DNA of 15,843 bases. Origin: Rickettsia typhi (GTDB lineage: Bacteria; Pseudomonadota; Alphaproteobacteria; Rickettsiales; UBA1997). Below the pieces are notes generated by a model that saw nothing but the letters and a program-made list of their open reading frames with translations, had not been told where the DNA came from and did no database searches. This document shows, piece by piece, positions 6,995 through 14,018 of the stretch; the stretch's first letter is position 1, and every line of letters begins with the position of its first letter. The stretch lies in the NCBI GenBank assembly GCA_945906835.1, contig CAMDRL010000010.1, positions 1 to 15,843 of the forward strand, read 5' to 3'. A program made the translations under genes and the position numbers.

Positions 6995-8581
6995 CTAATG
7001 AGATAATTTGTCGTTAAGACCAGCATGGTCAAAGGTTGTAGCTGGAGCATGATTTAAAAAGATTTCCAAGAAATCTGTGATAGCTTTTTTAAGCTTCACT
7101 TCAACTTCTTCAGAGATTTTTTTGTCTTTTTTGATTGATTCTAAAATGTCTGGGCTTTGAGATTTCAATTTACGAATAAATTCTTTTTCAAAAGCCACAA
7201 CTTCTTTTACTGGAACTTTGTCTAAATAACCTTTAACACCGGCATATATTGAGGCAACTTGCTCTTCCAAAGCGATTGGAGTATATTGCTCTTGTTTCAA
7301 CAATTCAGTTAATTTACGACCTTTATCAAGCAATTTTTGAGTTGCTAAATCTAAATCAGAGCCAAATTGAGCAAAAGCTTCAAGTTCTCTAAATTGAGCC
7401 AAATCAAGCTTAATTGTGCCAGCAACTTGTTTCATAGCCTTAGTTTGGGCAGCAGAACCTACACGAGAAACTGAAAGCCCCACATTTACCGCAGGTTTAA
7501 TACCTTTATAAAATAATTCTGTTTCTAAGAAAATTTGTCCGTCAGTAATTGAAATTACATTTGTTGGAATGTAAGCAGATACATCTCCAGCTTGAGTTTC
7601 AATGATTGGAAGTGCAGTTAAAGAACCACCACCCATTGCATCTGACATTTTAGCAGCGCGCTCAAGTAAACGAGAGTGAACATAAAATACATCTCCTGGA
7701 TAAGCTTCGCGTCCTGGTGGGCGACGAAGAAGAAGTGACATTTCACGATAAGCTACCGCATGTTTACTTAAATCATCATAAGCAACTAATGCATGCATGC
7801 CATTATCACGGAAATATTCACCAACTGTACAGCCAGTGTAAGGAGCGAAGAATTGTAAAGCCGCACTTTCTGAAGCAGTTGCAGAAACCACAACTGTATA
7901 TTTCATCGCGCCAGCTTCTTCTAAAGTTTTTACGATTTGTGCAACTGTTGATCTTTTTTGACCAATCGCCACATAAATACAGAATAATTTTTGTTTATCG
8001 TCGTTTTCGCTGTGAGCTTTAGCTTGATTGATAAATGTATCAAGAACGATAGCAGTTTTACCGGTTTGGCGATCACCAATAATTAATTCTCTTTGTCCAC
8101 GACCAATTGGAATCAAACTGTCGATTGCTTTAATACCAGTTTGCATTGGTTCAGAAACTGATTGACGAGCAATAATTCCTGGAGCTTTGATTTCTACACG
8201 ACGATATTCAATATCAGTTAAAGCGCCTTTGCCATCAATTGGGTTTCCCAAAGAGTCAATGACACGACCAAGCAAACCTTTTCCAACTGGAACTTCAACA
8301 ATTTTGCCAGTTCTTTTAACATCAGAACCTTCTTTAATTGTTTGAGCGTCACCAAAAACTACTATACCAACATTGTCAGTTTCAAGGTTAAGCGCCATGC
8401 CTTTAACACCCGACTCAAATTCAACAAGTTCACCAGCTTGAATATTATCAAGACCATAAACTTTAGCAATTCCGTCACCAATTTTAACAACTTCACCAAC
8501 TTCTTTAAGTTCGGCAGCTGTTCTGAAATTCTGAATTTTTTTCTGCAAGATGTTAGAAAATTCTTCTACTTTAAATTCCAT
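6995..8581 (-). CDS. atpA: F1F0 ATP synthase alpha subunit
   Basis: The non-catalytic nucleotide-binding subunit of F1, 528 residues, slightly longer than the usual 505-515. Domains: N-terminal beta-barrel (about 25-92), nucleotide-binding domain with P-loop GDRQTGKT (169-176), [15 protein letters not shown] (266-280), [12 protein letters not shown] (286-297), and the ATPase alpha/beta signature with the arginine finger in [10 protein letters not shown] (Arg373). The C-terminal helical domain follows. The start [16 protein letters not shown] fits the N-terminal helix that contacts delta; its upstream region is A-rich without a Shine-Dalgarno sequence. A palindromic element separates it from atpH by 124 bases, unusually wide for this operon. 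Confidence 0.98.
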   Translation of the reverse strand: MEFKVEEFSNILQKKIQNFRTAAELKEVGEVVKIGDGIAKVYGLDNIQAGELVEFESGVKGMALNLETDNVGIVVFGDAQTIKEGSDVKRTGKIVEVPVGKGLLGRVIDSLGNPIDGKGALTDIEYRRVEIKAPGIIARQSVSEPMQTGIKAIDSLIPIGRGQRELIIGDRQTGKTAIVLDTFINQAKAHSENDDKQKLFCIYVAIGQKRSTVAQIVKTLEEAGAMKYTVVVSATASESAALQFFAPYTGCTVGEYFRDNGMHALVAYDDLSKHAVAYREMSLLLRRPPGREAYPGDVFYVHSRLLERAAKMSDAMGGGSLTALPIIETQAGDVSAYIPTNVISITDGQIFLETELFYKGIKPAVNVGLSVSRVGSAAQTKAMKQVAGTIKLDLAQFRELEAFAQFGSDLDLATQKLLDKGRKLTELLKQEQYTPIALEEQVASIYAGVKGYLDKVPVKEVVAFEKEFIRKLKSQSPDILESIKKDKKISEEVEVKLKKAITDFLEIFLNHAPATTFDHAGLNDKLSH

Positions 8582-8627
8582 AATTTTTTGATTTTTTGGT
8601 TGTTATAAATTTTTAAACACACTTCAG

Positions 8628-8695
8628 CCACTCCCGCAAAAGCAGGAATCTAGAAATGTTAATGCAATTTGATTCCCACCTTCGCGAGAATGACG
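8628..8695. repeat. palindromic repeat element between atpH and atpA
   Basis: The left arm CACTCCCGCAAAAGCAGGAATC pairs with the reverse complement of the right arm GATTCCCACCTTCGCGAGAATG; the arms are at about 8629-8650 and 8671-8692. The consensus TCATTCCCGCGAAAGCGGGAATC is shared with the element at 10503-10573. The transcript would fold into a long imperfect hairpin between the atpH and atpA coding regions. There is no T-tract to make it an intrinsic terminator. Confidence 0.75.
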
Positions 8696-8705
8696 GCGCA
8701 CCATT

Positions 8706-9254
8706 TTAATTATTAGCTGCGATCAGCTCTTGTTTTAAGCTAAAAATTTGGTTTTTAAGACTTGCATCAACAATGTTGGAGCCAATTCTAACTTGAAATC
8801 CACCTAAAATTTTTGGATTTAAGGTTTCTTTTATTTCAATTGTTTTATCAGAATATTTTTTTTCAATTACAGCTTTTATTTGATCCAACTGCTCTTTATC
8901 AGCTTTGTTGGCAAAAATTATTTCTGCTTCTAAAATATTTTTTTGCTTTTTTAGCAAAACAGTAAATTCTTCTTGAACCTCTAAAAACAAGCTCAATCTT
9001 TTATTGTTGGCAAGCAGAAAAAGGAAATTTGAAACCACATTCTCAAAAATGAATTTTTGAGTGATTTCTTCCATAATTTTAACTAAATCGCTTTTAGAAA
9101 TTACTGGATTTTGCAATTCATGAGCAAAATCTTGAGTAAAACTCTTTTTAAAAGTTTCTAAATTTGCATCAACTTTTTCAATAATATTATTTTGTTTAGC
9201 TACCAAAAACAAAGCTTTAGCGTAATTTTTAGTAATTGCTGACGCTTTTGACAT
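8706..9254 (-). CDS. atpH: F1F0 ATP synthase delta subunit
   Basis: Delta (OSCP in mitochondria) forms the peripheral stalk contact between F1 alpha and F0 b. The 182-residue length is standard. The N-terminal helical domain starts SAITKNYAKALFLVAKQNN (about 5-23), including the conserved YAKALF. The C-terminal strand region KILGGFQVRIGSNIVDASLKNQI (about 148-170) is the family signature ending the protein. It precedes atpA as in other alphaproteobacteria. AAGAAA, about eight bases upstream of the ATG, may serve as the ribosome binding site. It is the first gene of the minus-strand block reaching pnp, so a promoter is expected in the 181-bp gap upstream. Confidence 0.95.
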   Translation of the reverse strand: MSKASAITKNYAKALFLVAKQNNIIEKVDANLETFKKSFTQDFAHELQNPVISKSDLVKIMEEITQKFIFENVVSNFLFLLANNKRLSLFLEVQEEFTVLLKKQKNILEAEIIFANKADKEQLDQIKAVIEKKYSDKTIEIKETLNPKILGGFQVRIGSNIVDASLKNQIFSLKQELIAANN

Positions 9255-9340
9255 TTTTAATTTTTCTTGGATTTACAGGACTTAAAACATCAAACAAACT
9301 ATGAAGTGATGTATATTTTATTTTTTACGCTACATTAGCA

Positions 9341-9405
9341 GCGCCCCGACTTGCGGGATCCGATATACTGTAAAAAGTTGAATCAAGATAAAGTATAAGG
9401 GGCGT
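9341..9405. promoter_or_regulatory. nested inverted repeats upstream of atpH
   Basis: Two nested perfect 6-bp inverted repeats lie in the gap before atpH. CGCCCC (9342-9347) pairs with GGGGCG (9399-9404), and TATACT (9364-9369) with AGTATA (9392-9397). A small CCCG/CGGG hairpin (within 9345-9356) would compete with the outer stem. No T-tract follows on either strand, and it does not fold as a tRNA. It may be a leader structure, an operator or a decayed repeat element. I cannot place a convincing -35/-10 pair here. Confidence 0.35.
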
Positions 9406-9435
9406 GCAAAATAATATCTCACAAATAAAAAGCAA

Positions 9436-10467
9436 CTATCTATTAACTGGATCATTAATTTCCAATCCATCATATTGTGCAACGCTGGCTTGACATTCCT
9501 TATTCTGACGCATTGCAATATGAAAAAGAGCGTCGCCTTTATTAGCCATAGGTAATTCAGATATGCCAACAATAATACCGCTCTCACTTGCTTTTACTAA
9601 ACATCTGTGATCGCCAAACGGATTGGAAATTTCTCCCAATGTTTCGCCTTTTTTAACAATATTTCCTAATTTTTTATGAGGAATATGAATGCCGCTTTTT
9701 GGCGCTCTTACCCAAGAGCTTGAATGAGCAATAAAAATTTTATTTTTGACTATTTCACAAACCCCCGCTTCAACCATACCAATTTCACGCATGAAATTTA
9801 ATATTCCCGTAACTCCAATTTCAATTACCGATTGATCAAAACGCAAAGCTTCACCACCTTCATAAAGTAACATCGGAATTTTTTGTTCAGAAACAGCTTC
9901 TCGTAAAGATCCATCTCGTAAATTAGAATCAATTATTACTGGCGCACCAAATGCTTTAGCCAAATTGAGAGTTTTGATGTCGCTAATATTAGCTCTTACT
10001 TGCGGATAATTTTTGCGATTAAACGCCCCTGTATGCAAATCAATTCCGTAGTCAGACTTCATTACCACTTCATTCATGAATTTATAAGCAACTTGTGAAG
10101 TCATTGAGCCATTCTTAATTCCAGGAAAACAGCGATTTAGATCCCTTCTATCAGGCAAATAGCGTGAACGATCATTGAAACCAAAAATATTAACAATTGG
10201 AATAGCAATTAATGTGCCAGAAATATTTTTTAAGGCGGGAGATTCCAAAATTCTTCTAACAATTTCAATGCCATTAATTTCATCACCATGAATTGTTGAG
10301 CAGATAAAAAGAGTAGGACCATTTTTATGACCACGCACTACTTCAACTGGTATATTAACATCAGTAAAATCATAAATCGCACCAACATCTATATGGACGC
10401 GCTTGCGTTCACCTTTTGCTATTTCAACATTGCTGATTATGAATTTTTTGGACTTCTTTTTTATCAT
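9436..10467 (-). CDS. succinylglutamate desuccinylase/aspartoacylase family zinc hydrolase
   Basis: A 343-residue zinc-dependent amidohydrolase of the M14-like AstE/ASPA family. Zinc ligands are visible as HGDE (His60, Glu63) and His145 in IDLHTGA (142-148). The substrate-binding block RRDLNRCFPG (107-116) and the catalytic glutamate Glu202 in LLYEGGEAL are conserved. The C-terminal third (about 240-320) looks like a beta-barrel domain: VRAPKSGI, VKKGETLGEI and KASESGIIVG resemble a lipoyl/biotinyl-like fold. Members cleave N-acyl amino acids, but the exact substrate cannot be told here. No arginine succinyltransferase genes are adjacent, so AstE is not claimed. It stands between two intergenic regions and is probably transcribed with or after speB. 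Confidence 0.9.
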   Translation of the reverse strand: MIKKKSKKFIISNVEIAKGERKRVHIDVGAIYDFTDVNIPVEVVRGHKNGPTLFICSTIHGDEINGIEIVRRILESPALKNISGTLIAIPIVNIFGFNDRSRYLPDRRDLNRCFPGIKNGSMTSQVAYKFMNEVVMKSDYGIDLHTGAFNRKNYPQVRANISDIKTLNLAKAFGAPVIIDSNLRDGSLREAVSEQKIPMLLYEGGEALRFDQSVIEIGVTGILNFMREIGMVEAGVCEIVKNKIFIAHSSSWVRAPKSGIHIPHKKLGNIVKKGETLGEISNPFGDHRCLVKASESGIIVGISELPMANKGDALFHIAMRQNKECQASVAQYDGLEINDPVNR

Positions 10468-10502
10468 TTTCGAATTGTTATTTTGTTATAATCTGCACCT
10501 TG

Positions 10503-10573
10503 CATCATTCCCACGAAAGCGGGAATCCATTTGTCTTGGAATTTCTGGATTACCGCCTTCGCAAGAATGACAA
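10503..10573. repeat. palindromic repeat element between speB and the desuccinylase-like gene
   Basis: ATCATTCCCACGAAAGCGGG (about 10504-10523) continues into AATCCA and is matched by the reverse complement of TGGATTACCGCCTTCGCAAG (10547-10566) running into AATGACA. Arms of about 26 bases differ at only a few positions, with a loop of about 16 bases. It is clearly the same family as the element at 8628-8695 and better preserved. It fills most of the 128-bp gap. The stem could stabilise the 3' end of speB mRNA. Confidence 0.8.
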
Positions 10574-10595
10574 GAGAAAAATTAGCTAACAGTTT

Positions 10596-11546
10596 CTACT
10601 TATTACAAAAAGCGTAAGATAAAATTTTGTAACATAGTTTAGCTGCCAAAAAATCGCAGGAATGTAATAATTTTACCGGCGCTAATTCCACCACATCTGC
10701 ACCAACAAAAGTAGAAATTTTACTAGCTTCACGAATAATATCTAAAGCATCTTCCCACATCATTCCACCGGGTTCTGGCGTACCTGTTGCTTGCATTAAG
10801 CTTGAATCAAAGCCGTCTAAATCAAAAGTTACAAAAACTGGACGACCTTTAAGTGGTGCCACAATTTTTTTAGGATCCCAATTTCTTTTATCTTTAGCAA
10901 AGTGAATAGTAATGCGGTCGCGATTCGCTTCAAGATAAGGAATTTCGCTGGCAGAAATGTTGCGAATTCCGCAAGAAATTAAAGTTGAAATTGGATTATC
11001 CATTACGCGACGAAGTGCTGCAGCGTGAGAATAATGCTCACCATCATAACCATCACGCAAATCAGCATGGGCATCAAAATGCAAAATTGCCAAATCAGGA
11101 TATTTTTTTACAAAAGGACGAATTGAACCCGCAGTTATTGAATGTTCGCCACCAAGAATTAAAGGAAATTTTCCAGCCATCAAAATTTTTTCAGTGATTT
11201 TTTCTAATTGCTTTAAAGCTCTTGGAACCGAAGTTCTGTCAATTTTTGGCTCTTTTAAAGTGGCAACTCCATATTTACGAAAAGGTTCAAACCAAAATTC
11301 TTCATCAAAAAGTTCAACTTGTTGCGAAGATTTAATGATCGCTTTAGCGCCGTTTTTTGTACCACCACCATAACTAACAGACGCCTCTAAACCGAAAGGC
11401 ACAACTATTACCTTTGCGTCTTCAGGAGATTTTAAATATTTTTCTTCAACGCCCAAAAATCCATTTTTTTGTGAAACAAAATCCAGCGAATCTAAAGATG
11501 ATTTTACTGAAGCTTTTTTGGTATTTTTAATAATTTTTTTTGTCAT
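10596..11546 (-). CDS. speB: agmatinase / ureohydrolase family protein
   Basis: A ureohydrolase of 316 residues, best matching agmatinase, which splits agmatine to putrescine and urea using two Mn ions. The metal-binding motifs are all present: GGEHS (132-136, His135), DAHADLRD (158-165), and FDLDGFDSS (241-249, Asp242 and Asp244), followed by GTPEPGGM and GADVVELAP. The DAHADLR, SHAAALRR (173-180) and SSL patterns fit SpeB better than arginase. Formiminoglutamase or guanidinobutyrase activity remains possible, since substrate choice depends on few residues. An extra basic N-terminal tail of about 25 residues is present. It begins one base after purK, at a TAA-A-ATG junction, so translation is probably coupled. 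No arginine decarboxylase gene is in view. Confidence 0.88.
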   Translation of the reverse strand: MTKKIIKNTKKASVKSSLDSLDFVSQKNGFLGVEEKYLKSPEDAKVIVVPFGLEASVSYGGGTKNGAKAIIKSSQQVELFDEEFWFEPFRKYGVATLKEPKIDRTSVPRALKQLEKITEKILMAGKFPLILGGEHSITAGSIRPFVKKYPDLAILHFDAHADLRDGYDGEHYSHAAALRRVMDNPISTLISCGIRNISASEIPYLEANRDRITIHFAKDKRNWDPKKIVAPLKGRPVFVTFDLDGFDSSLMQATGTPEPGGMMWEDALDIIREASKISTFVGADVVELAPVKLLHSCDFLAAKLCYKILSYAFCNK

Positions 11547-11547
11547 T

Positions 11548-12639
11548 TTATTTGGAATTTAAAATGTTAACATGTCCCATCTTGCGCCCAGACTTGCTTT
11601 CAAGCTTGCCGTAAAGATGAATTTTTGCTTGAGGATTTTTTCTAAATTCCTCTAAATTTTTTATTTCATCACCAATTAAATTTTTCATGCAACCTTTTGA
11701 GTGGAAGTTTGTTGAGCCCAAAGGAAAATCGCAAATAGCACGAATTAATTGTTCAAATTGCGAAGTTACAGAAGCGTCCATTGAGAAGTGCCCAGAATTA
11801 TGAGGGCGCGGCGCTAACTCATTTACCAAAAGAGTTTCATCATTCATCACAAAAAATTCTACCGCTAAAACGCCAATCAAATTTAATTTATCGGCAATTT
11901 TAATGGCCACTTCTTGAGTTTTTATTTTTAAGGATTCTGATATTTGAGCTGGATAAATACTTTGGTCCAAAATTGCATTTTTGTGAATATTAGTAAGCGG
12001 CTCATAACAAGAGATTTCACCAGATTTTGAACGCGCTACAATTGTTGAGATTTCACTTTCAAAAGGACAAAATTTTTCTAAAATTAATTTTTGTTCTTTA
12101 GTTTGCGACCAGACATTATCTAACTCTAAAGGATTCTCCAAAACAAATTGACCTTTACCATCATAACCCATTGTAGCAGTTTTTAAAATTGCTTTTTTGA
12201 AATTTTTTAGATTTTTTTGCAAATCTTCTAAACTTTTAATTTCAGCAAAATCAGCCGTTTTTACACCAATCGAATTTAAAAAAGTTTTTTCCAAAATACG
12301 ATGTTGGGTAGTTTTTAAAACTTCTGCATTTGGAAAAACTGGCTTTAAAGAACTTAAAAACTCAACAGTTTTAACGGGAATATTTTCAAATTCAAAAGTT
12401 GCCACATCAATTAAATCAGCGAATTTTTTAAGAGCTTTTTCATCAGAATAATCCGCCACAATTGTTTGATTTGTTACTAAGCTGGCAGGCGAATTTTCTT
12501 GGTCGGTAAAAACCACCGTGCGAAACCCCATTTGATGGGCTGCAAAGCAAGCCATACGCCCCAATTGTCCGCCACCAATTATTCCAATAACTGAATTTGG
12601 TTGAGCGCTGAATGTTGTAATTTTTTCTTGATTAGACAT
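11548..12639 (-). CDS. purK: 5-(carboxyamino)imidazole ribonucleotide synthase
   Basis: PurK is an ATP-grasp enzyme that carboxylates AIR to N5-CAIR in de novo purine synthesis. The 363-residue length is normal. The N-terminal Rossmann-like part has IGIIGGGQLGRM (18-29). The ATP-grasp domain shows TATMGYDGKGQ (about 154-164) and EKFCPFESEIS. The active site carries NELAPRPHNSGH, and KSGRKMGHVN is near the C-terminus. The partner purE usually precedes purK but is not adjacent here; instead speB follows with a one-base gap. The gene is divergent from the Trm112-like gene across 96 bases. Its presence implies retained purine synthesis, which some Rickettsiales lack. Confidence 0.95.
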   Translation of the reverse strand: MSNQEKITTFSAQPNSVIGIIGGGQLGRMACFAAHQMGFRTVVFTDQENSPASLVTNQTIVADYSDEKALKKFADLIDVATFEFENIPVKTVEFLSSLKPVFPNAEVLKTTQHRILEKTFLNSIGVKTADFAEIKSLEDLQKNLKNFKKAILKTATMGYDGKGQFVLENPLELDNVWSQTKEQKLILEKFCPFESEISTIVARSKSGEISCYEPLTNIHKNAILDQSIYPAQISESLKIKTQEVAIKIADKLNLIGVLAVEFFVMNDETLLVNELAPRPHNSGHFSMDASVTSQFEQLIRAICDFPLGSTNFHSKGCMKNLIGDEIKNLEEFRKNPQAKIHLYGKLESKSGRKMGHVNILNSK

Positions 12640-12735
12640 CTTTAACGAATAGCTTAAGGAAAATTAAGCGCAAAAACATAAGCTCTAAACCAAATTAATC
12701 AATAAATTTGATTTGTCGCCATATACAAATAAATC
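12640..12735. promoter_or_regulatory. divergent purK / Trm112-gene intergenic region
   Basis: This 96-bp AT-rich gap must contain promoters for purK on the minus strand and the Trm112-like gene on the plus strand. A TATACA at 12722-12727 could be a plus-strand -10 box, which would give a very short leader; no convincing -35 stands at the right distance. No operator palindrome is evident. Confidence 0.35.
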
Positions 12736-12912
12736 ATGCAAAAAATATCTCCCGAATTATTAAAAATATTAGCCTGTCCTTTGTGCAAAGCTGATTTGAC
12801 TTATGATGAAAAAAATAACGAATTGATTTGCTTAGAGTCAAAGCTTGCCTTTAGAATCATTGATGGAATTCCAATTATGTTGATCGATGAAGCCAGAAAA
12901 ATAGACAATTAA
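12736..12912 (+). CDS. Trm112/YcaR family small protein
   Basis: A 58-residue protein starting MQKISPELLKILACPLCKADL. It has the family pattern: a Cys pair CPLC (14-17), then ELICLESKLAFRIIDGIPIML (29-49) and a DEAR end. In bacteria the family (YcaR) is small and of poorly known role. The eukaryotic and archaeal homologue Trm112 activates methyltransferases that modify tRNA, rRNA and release factors. It lies 51 bases upstream of the rRNA methyltransferase gene rlmE, so a helper role is tempting but unproven. Only one Cys pair is seen, as in many bacterial members. The start has no Shine-Dalgarno sequence but no alternative ATG exists upstream. Confidence 0.88.
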   Translation: MQKISPELLKILACPLCKADLTYDEKNNELICLESKLAFRIIDGIPIMLIDEARKIDN

Positions 12913-12915
12913 AAA

Positions 12916-12979
12916 GAAGTCCAGAAAACAAATGCCCCGAAAATAAAATGCCCAGAAAATAAAATGCCCAGAAAATTTA
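12916..12979 (+). repeat. tandem triplication of the rlmE start region
   Basis: Two 16-bp units, ATGCCCCGAAAATAAA (12932-12947) and ATGCCCAGAAAATAAA (12948-12963), directly precede the rlmE start ATGCCCAGAAAATTTA (12964-12979). A weaker fourth copy is visible as TCCAGAAAACAA (12920-12931). The first two units each form a complete ORF, MPRK-stop, in different frames. Each stop is followed by A and the next ATG. Confidence 0.9.
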
Positions 12980-13644
12980 TCCGCGTTAACAAAGCTAAAA
13001 GAATGAAGAAATCTTCTCATAAATGGCTGTTGCGTCAAATTAACGATCCATTTGTTGAGCAGGCAAGGGCTGAGGGTTGGCGTTGTCGCGCTGCTTTTAA
13101 AATTATTGAAATTGATGAAAAATTTAAGCTTTTTAAGAAAGGTAAAGTTGTGGTTGATTTGGGCGCAGCACCAGGTGGCTGGAGTCAATATGTGGTAACA
13201 AAAGTTGGCGAAGGCAGGGTTGTGGCAATTGATTTGTTAGAGATTAGCCCAATTGAAGGTGTAAGTTTTTTTCAACAAGATTTTTTAACTTTAGATGCAC
13301 CACAAAAAATCATCGAATTTCTACAAGAAATAAAATACAATAAACGCGGCGGCTGTGACATTGTGCTTTCTGACATGGCAGCTAACACCACAGGAGATGC
13401 TAACACCGACCATTTGCGCATCATTGATCTTTTGGAAGGCGCTTTAAATTTGTCAGAAAAAATTTTAAATGATGGCGGCAGTTTTGTGGGTAAAATTTTT
13501 CAAGGCGGCAGCTCTGATGAAATTCTTAAAAAACTGCGCAAGAATTTTTCAATTGTGAAATATTTTAAGCCAGATTCTTCAAGAAAAGATTCTTCGGAAA
13601 CTTATTTGGTGGCGATTGGGTTTAAGAAAAAAATTAGTGACTAG
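12964..13644 (+). CDS. rlmE: 23S rRNA (uridine(2552)-2'-O)-methyltransferase
   Basis: RlmE (RrmJ/FtsJ) adds a 2'-O-methyl group to U2552 in the A-loop of 23S rRNA during late 50S assembly, using SAM. The 226-residue length is usual. The SAM-binding motif is VVVDLGAAPGGWSQ (62-75). The K-D-K-E catalytic tetrad is complete: Lys46 in RCRAAFKIIEID, Asp137 in LSDMAANTTG, Lys177 in FVGKIFQGG and Glu212 in SSETYLVAIGF. The N-terminus is basic. The start at 12964 follows two decoy mini-ORFs, and no other in-frame start exists nearby. The gene follows the Trm112-like gene on the same strand. Its TAG overlaps the convergent TAG of the next frame within CTAG. Confidence 0.96.
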   Translation: MPRKFIRVNKAKRMKKSSHKWLLRQINDPFVEQARAEGWRCRAAFKIIEIDEKFKLFKKGKVVVDLGAAPGGWSQYVVTKVGEGRVVAIDLLEISPIEGVSFFQQDFLTLDAPQKIIEFLQEIKYNKRGGCDIVLSDMAANTTGDANTDHLRIIDLLEGALNLSEKILNDGGSFVGKIFQGGSSDEILKKLRKNFSIVKYFKPDSSRKDSSETYLVAIGFKKKISD

Positions 13645-13964
13645 CTTCTCTCTCTAATGGCCCGAAGAATTTCTCTCGCCTTAGACTCAACAACAACAGA
13701 GCTTGAAGTACTCTCTCTATCTTGATACTCATTTTCCTCAAGCCTAAACATAAGCTCATCATCACCGTCAAGACCAGATTCAGAAAAGCGATCTTCTGGC
13801 GACATCTCAATTAATTCATCCAAAACATCTTTATGAGCTTCTCTTGCATTTTTGATTTCTTCTTGCTCCTTCCAACTAGATTACTCGGTCTCTCTTAGCT
13901 TTCTTGCAATAGGGCTTTCCTTCAACAAAATTATTCCTCCAACAAGCATTTTGGATCCTTTCAT
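13641..13964 (-). pseudogene. unrecognised protein frame with internal TAA
   Basis: A single minus-strand frame runs from ATG at 13964 (or ATG at 13949, which has AAAGGA six bases upstream) to TAG at 13641, broken once by TAA at 13881-13883. The first part is about 27 residues, including LVGGIILLKESPIARKLRE. After the stop the same frame continues with SSWKEQEEIKNAREAHKDVL and goes on to an acidic, serine-rich C-terminal region ending REILRAIRERS. The downstream part lacks an ATG start; a TTG at 13823 would give 60 residues. One base change explains the break, so a recently inactivated small gene is the simplest reading. I do not recognise a family. Confidence 0.5.
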
Positions 13965-14018
13965 TGTCTACAAAAAATAATTATAAAAACAAACTAACAA
14001 AACCTATAACCAAATTTA

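Noticed and set aside
7717..8022. Plus-strand frame antisense to atpA
   Set aside because: Shadow of a highly conserved coding region; His/Leu-rich composition without a domain.
9341..9405. Possible tRNA because of a 7-bp closing stem and 65-nt length
   Set aside because: No T-arm GTTCRA motif, no D-arm or anticodon arm that pairs on either strand.
9330..9587. Minus-strand 85-residue frame with hydrophobic stretches
   Set aside because: Overlaps the conserved C-terminus of the desuccinylase-like gene in another frame and runs into the inverted repeats; not a credible membrane protein.
12838..13188. Minus-strand 116-residue frame
   Set aside because: Antisense to rlmE and the Trm112-like gene, both of which have clear family motifs.
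13824..13964. Stop-codon read-through or recoding at TAA 13881
   Set aside because: TAA is the least likely recoded stop and no recoding signal is visible; simple decay is more likely.
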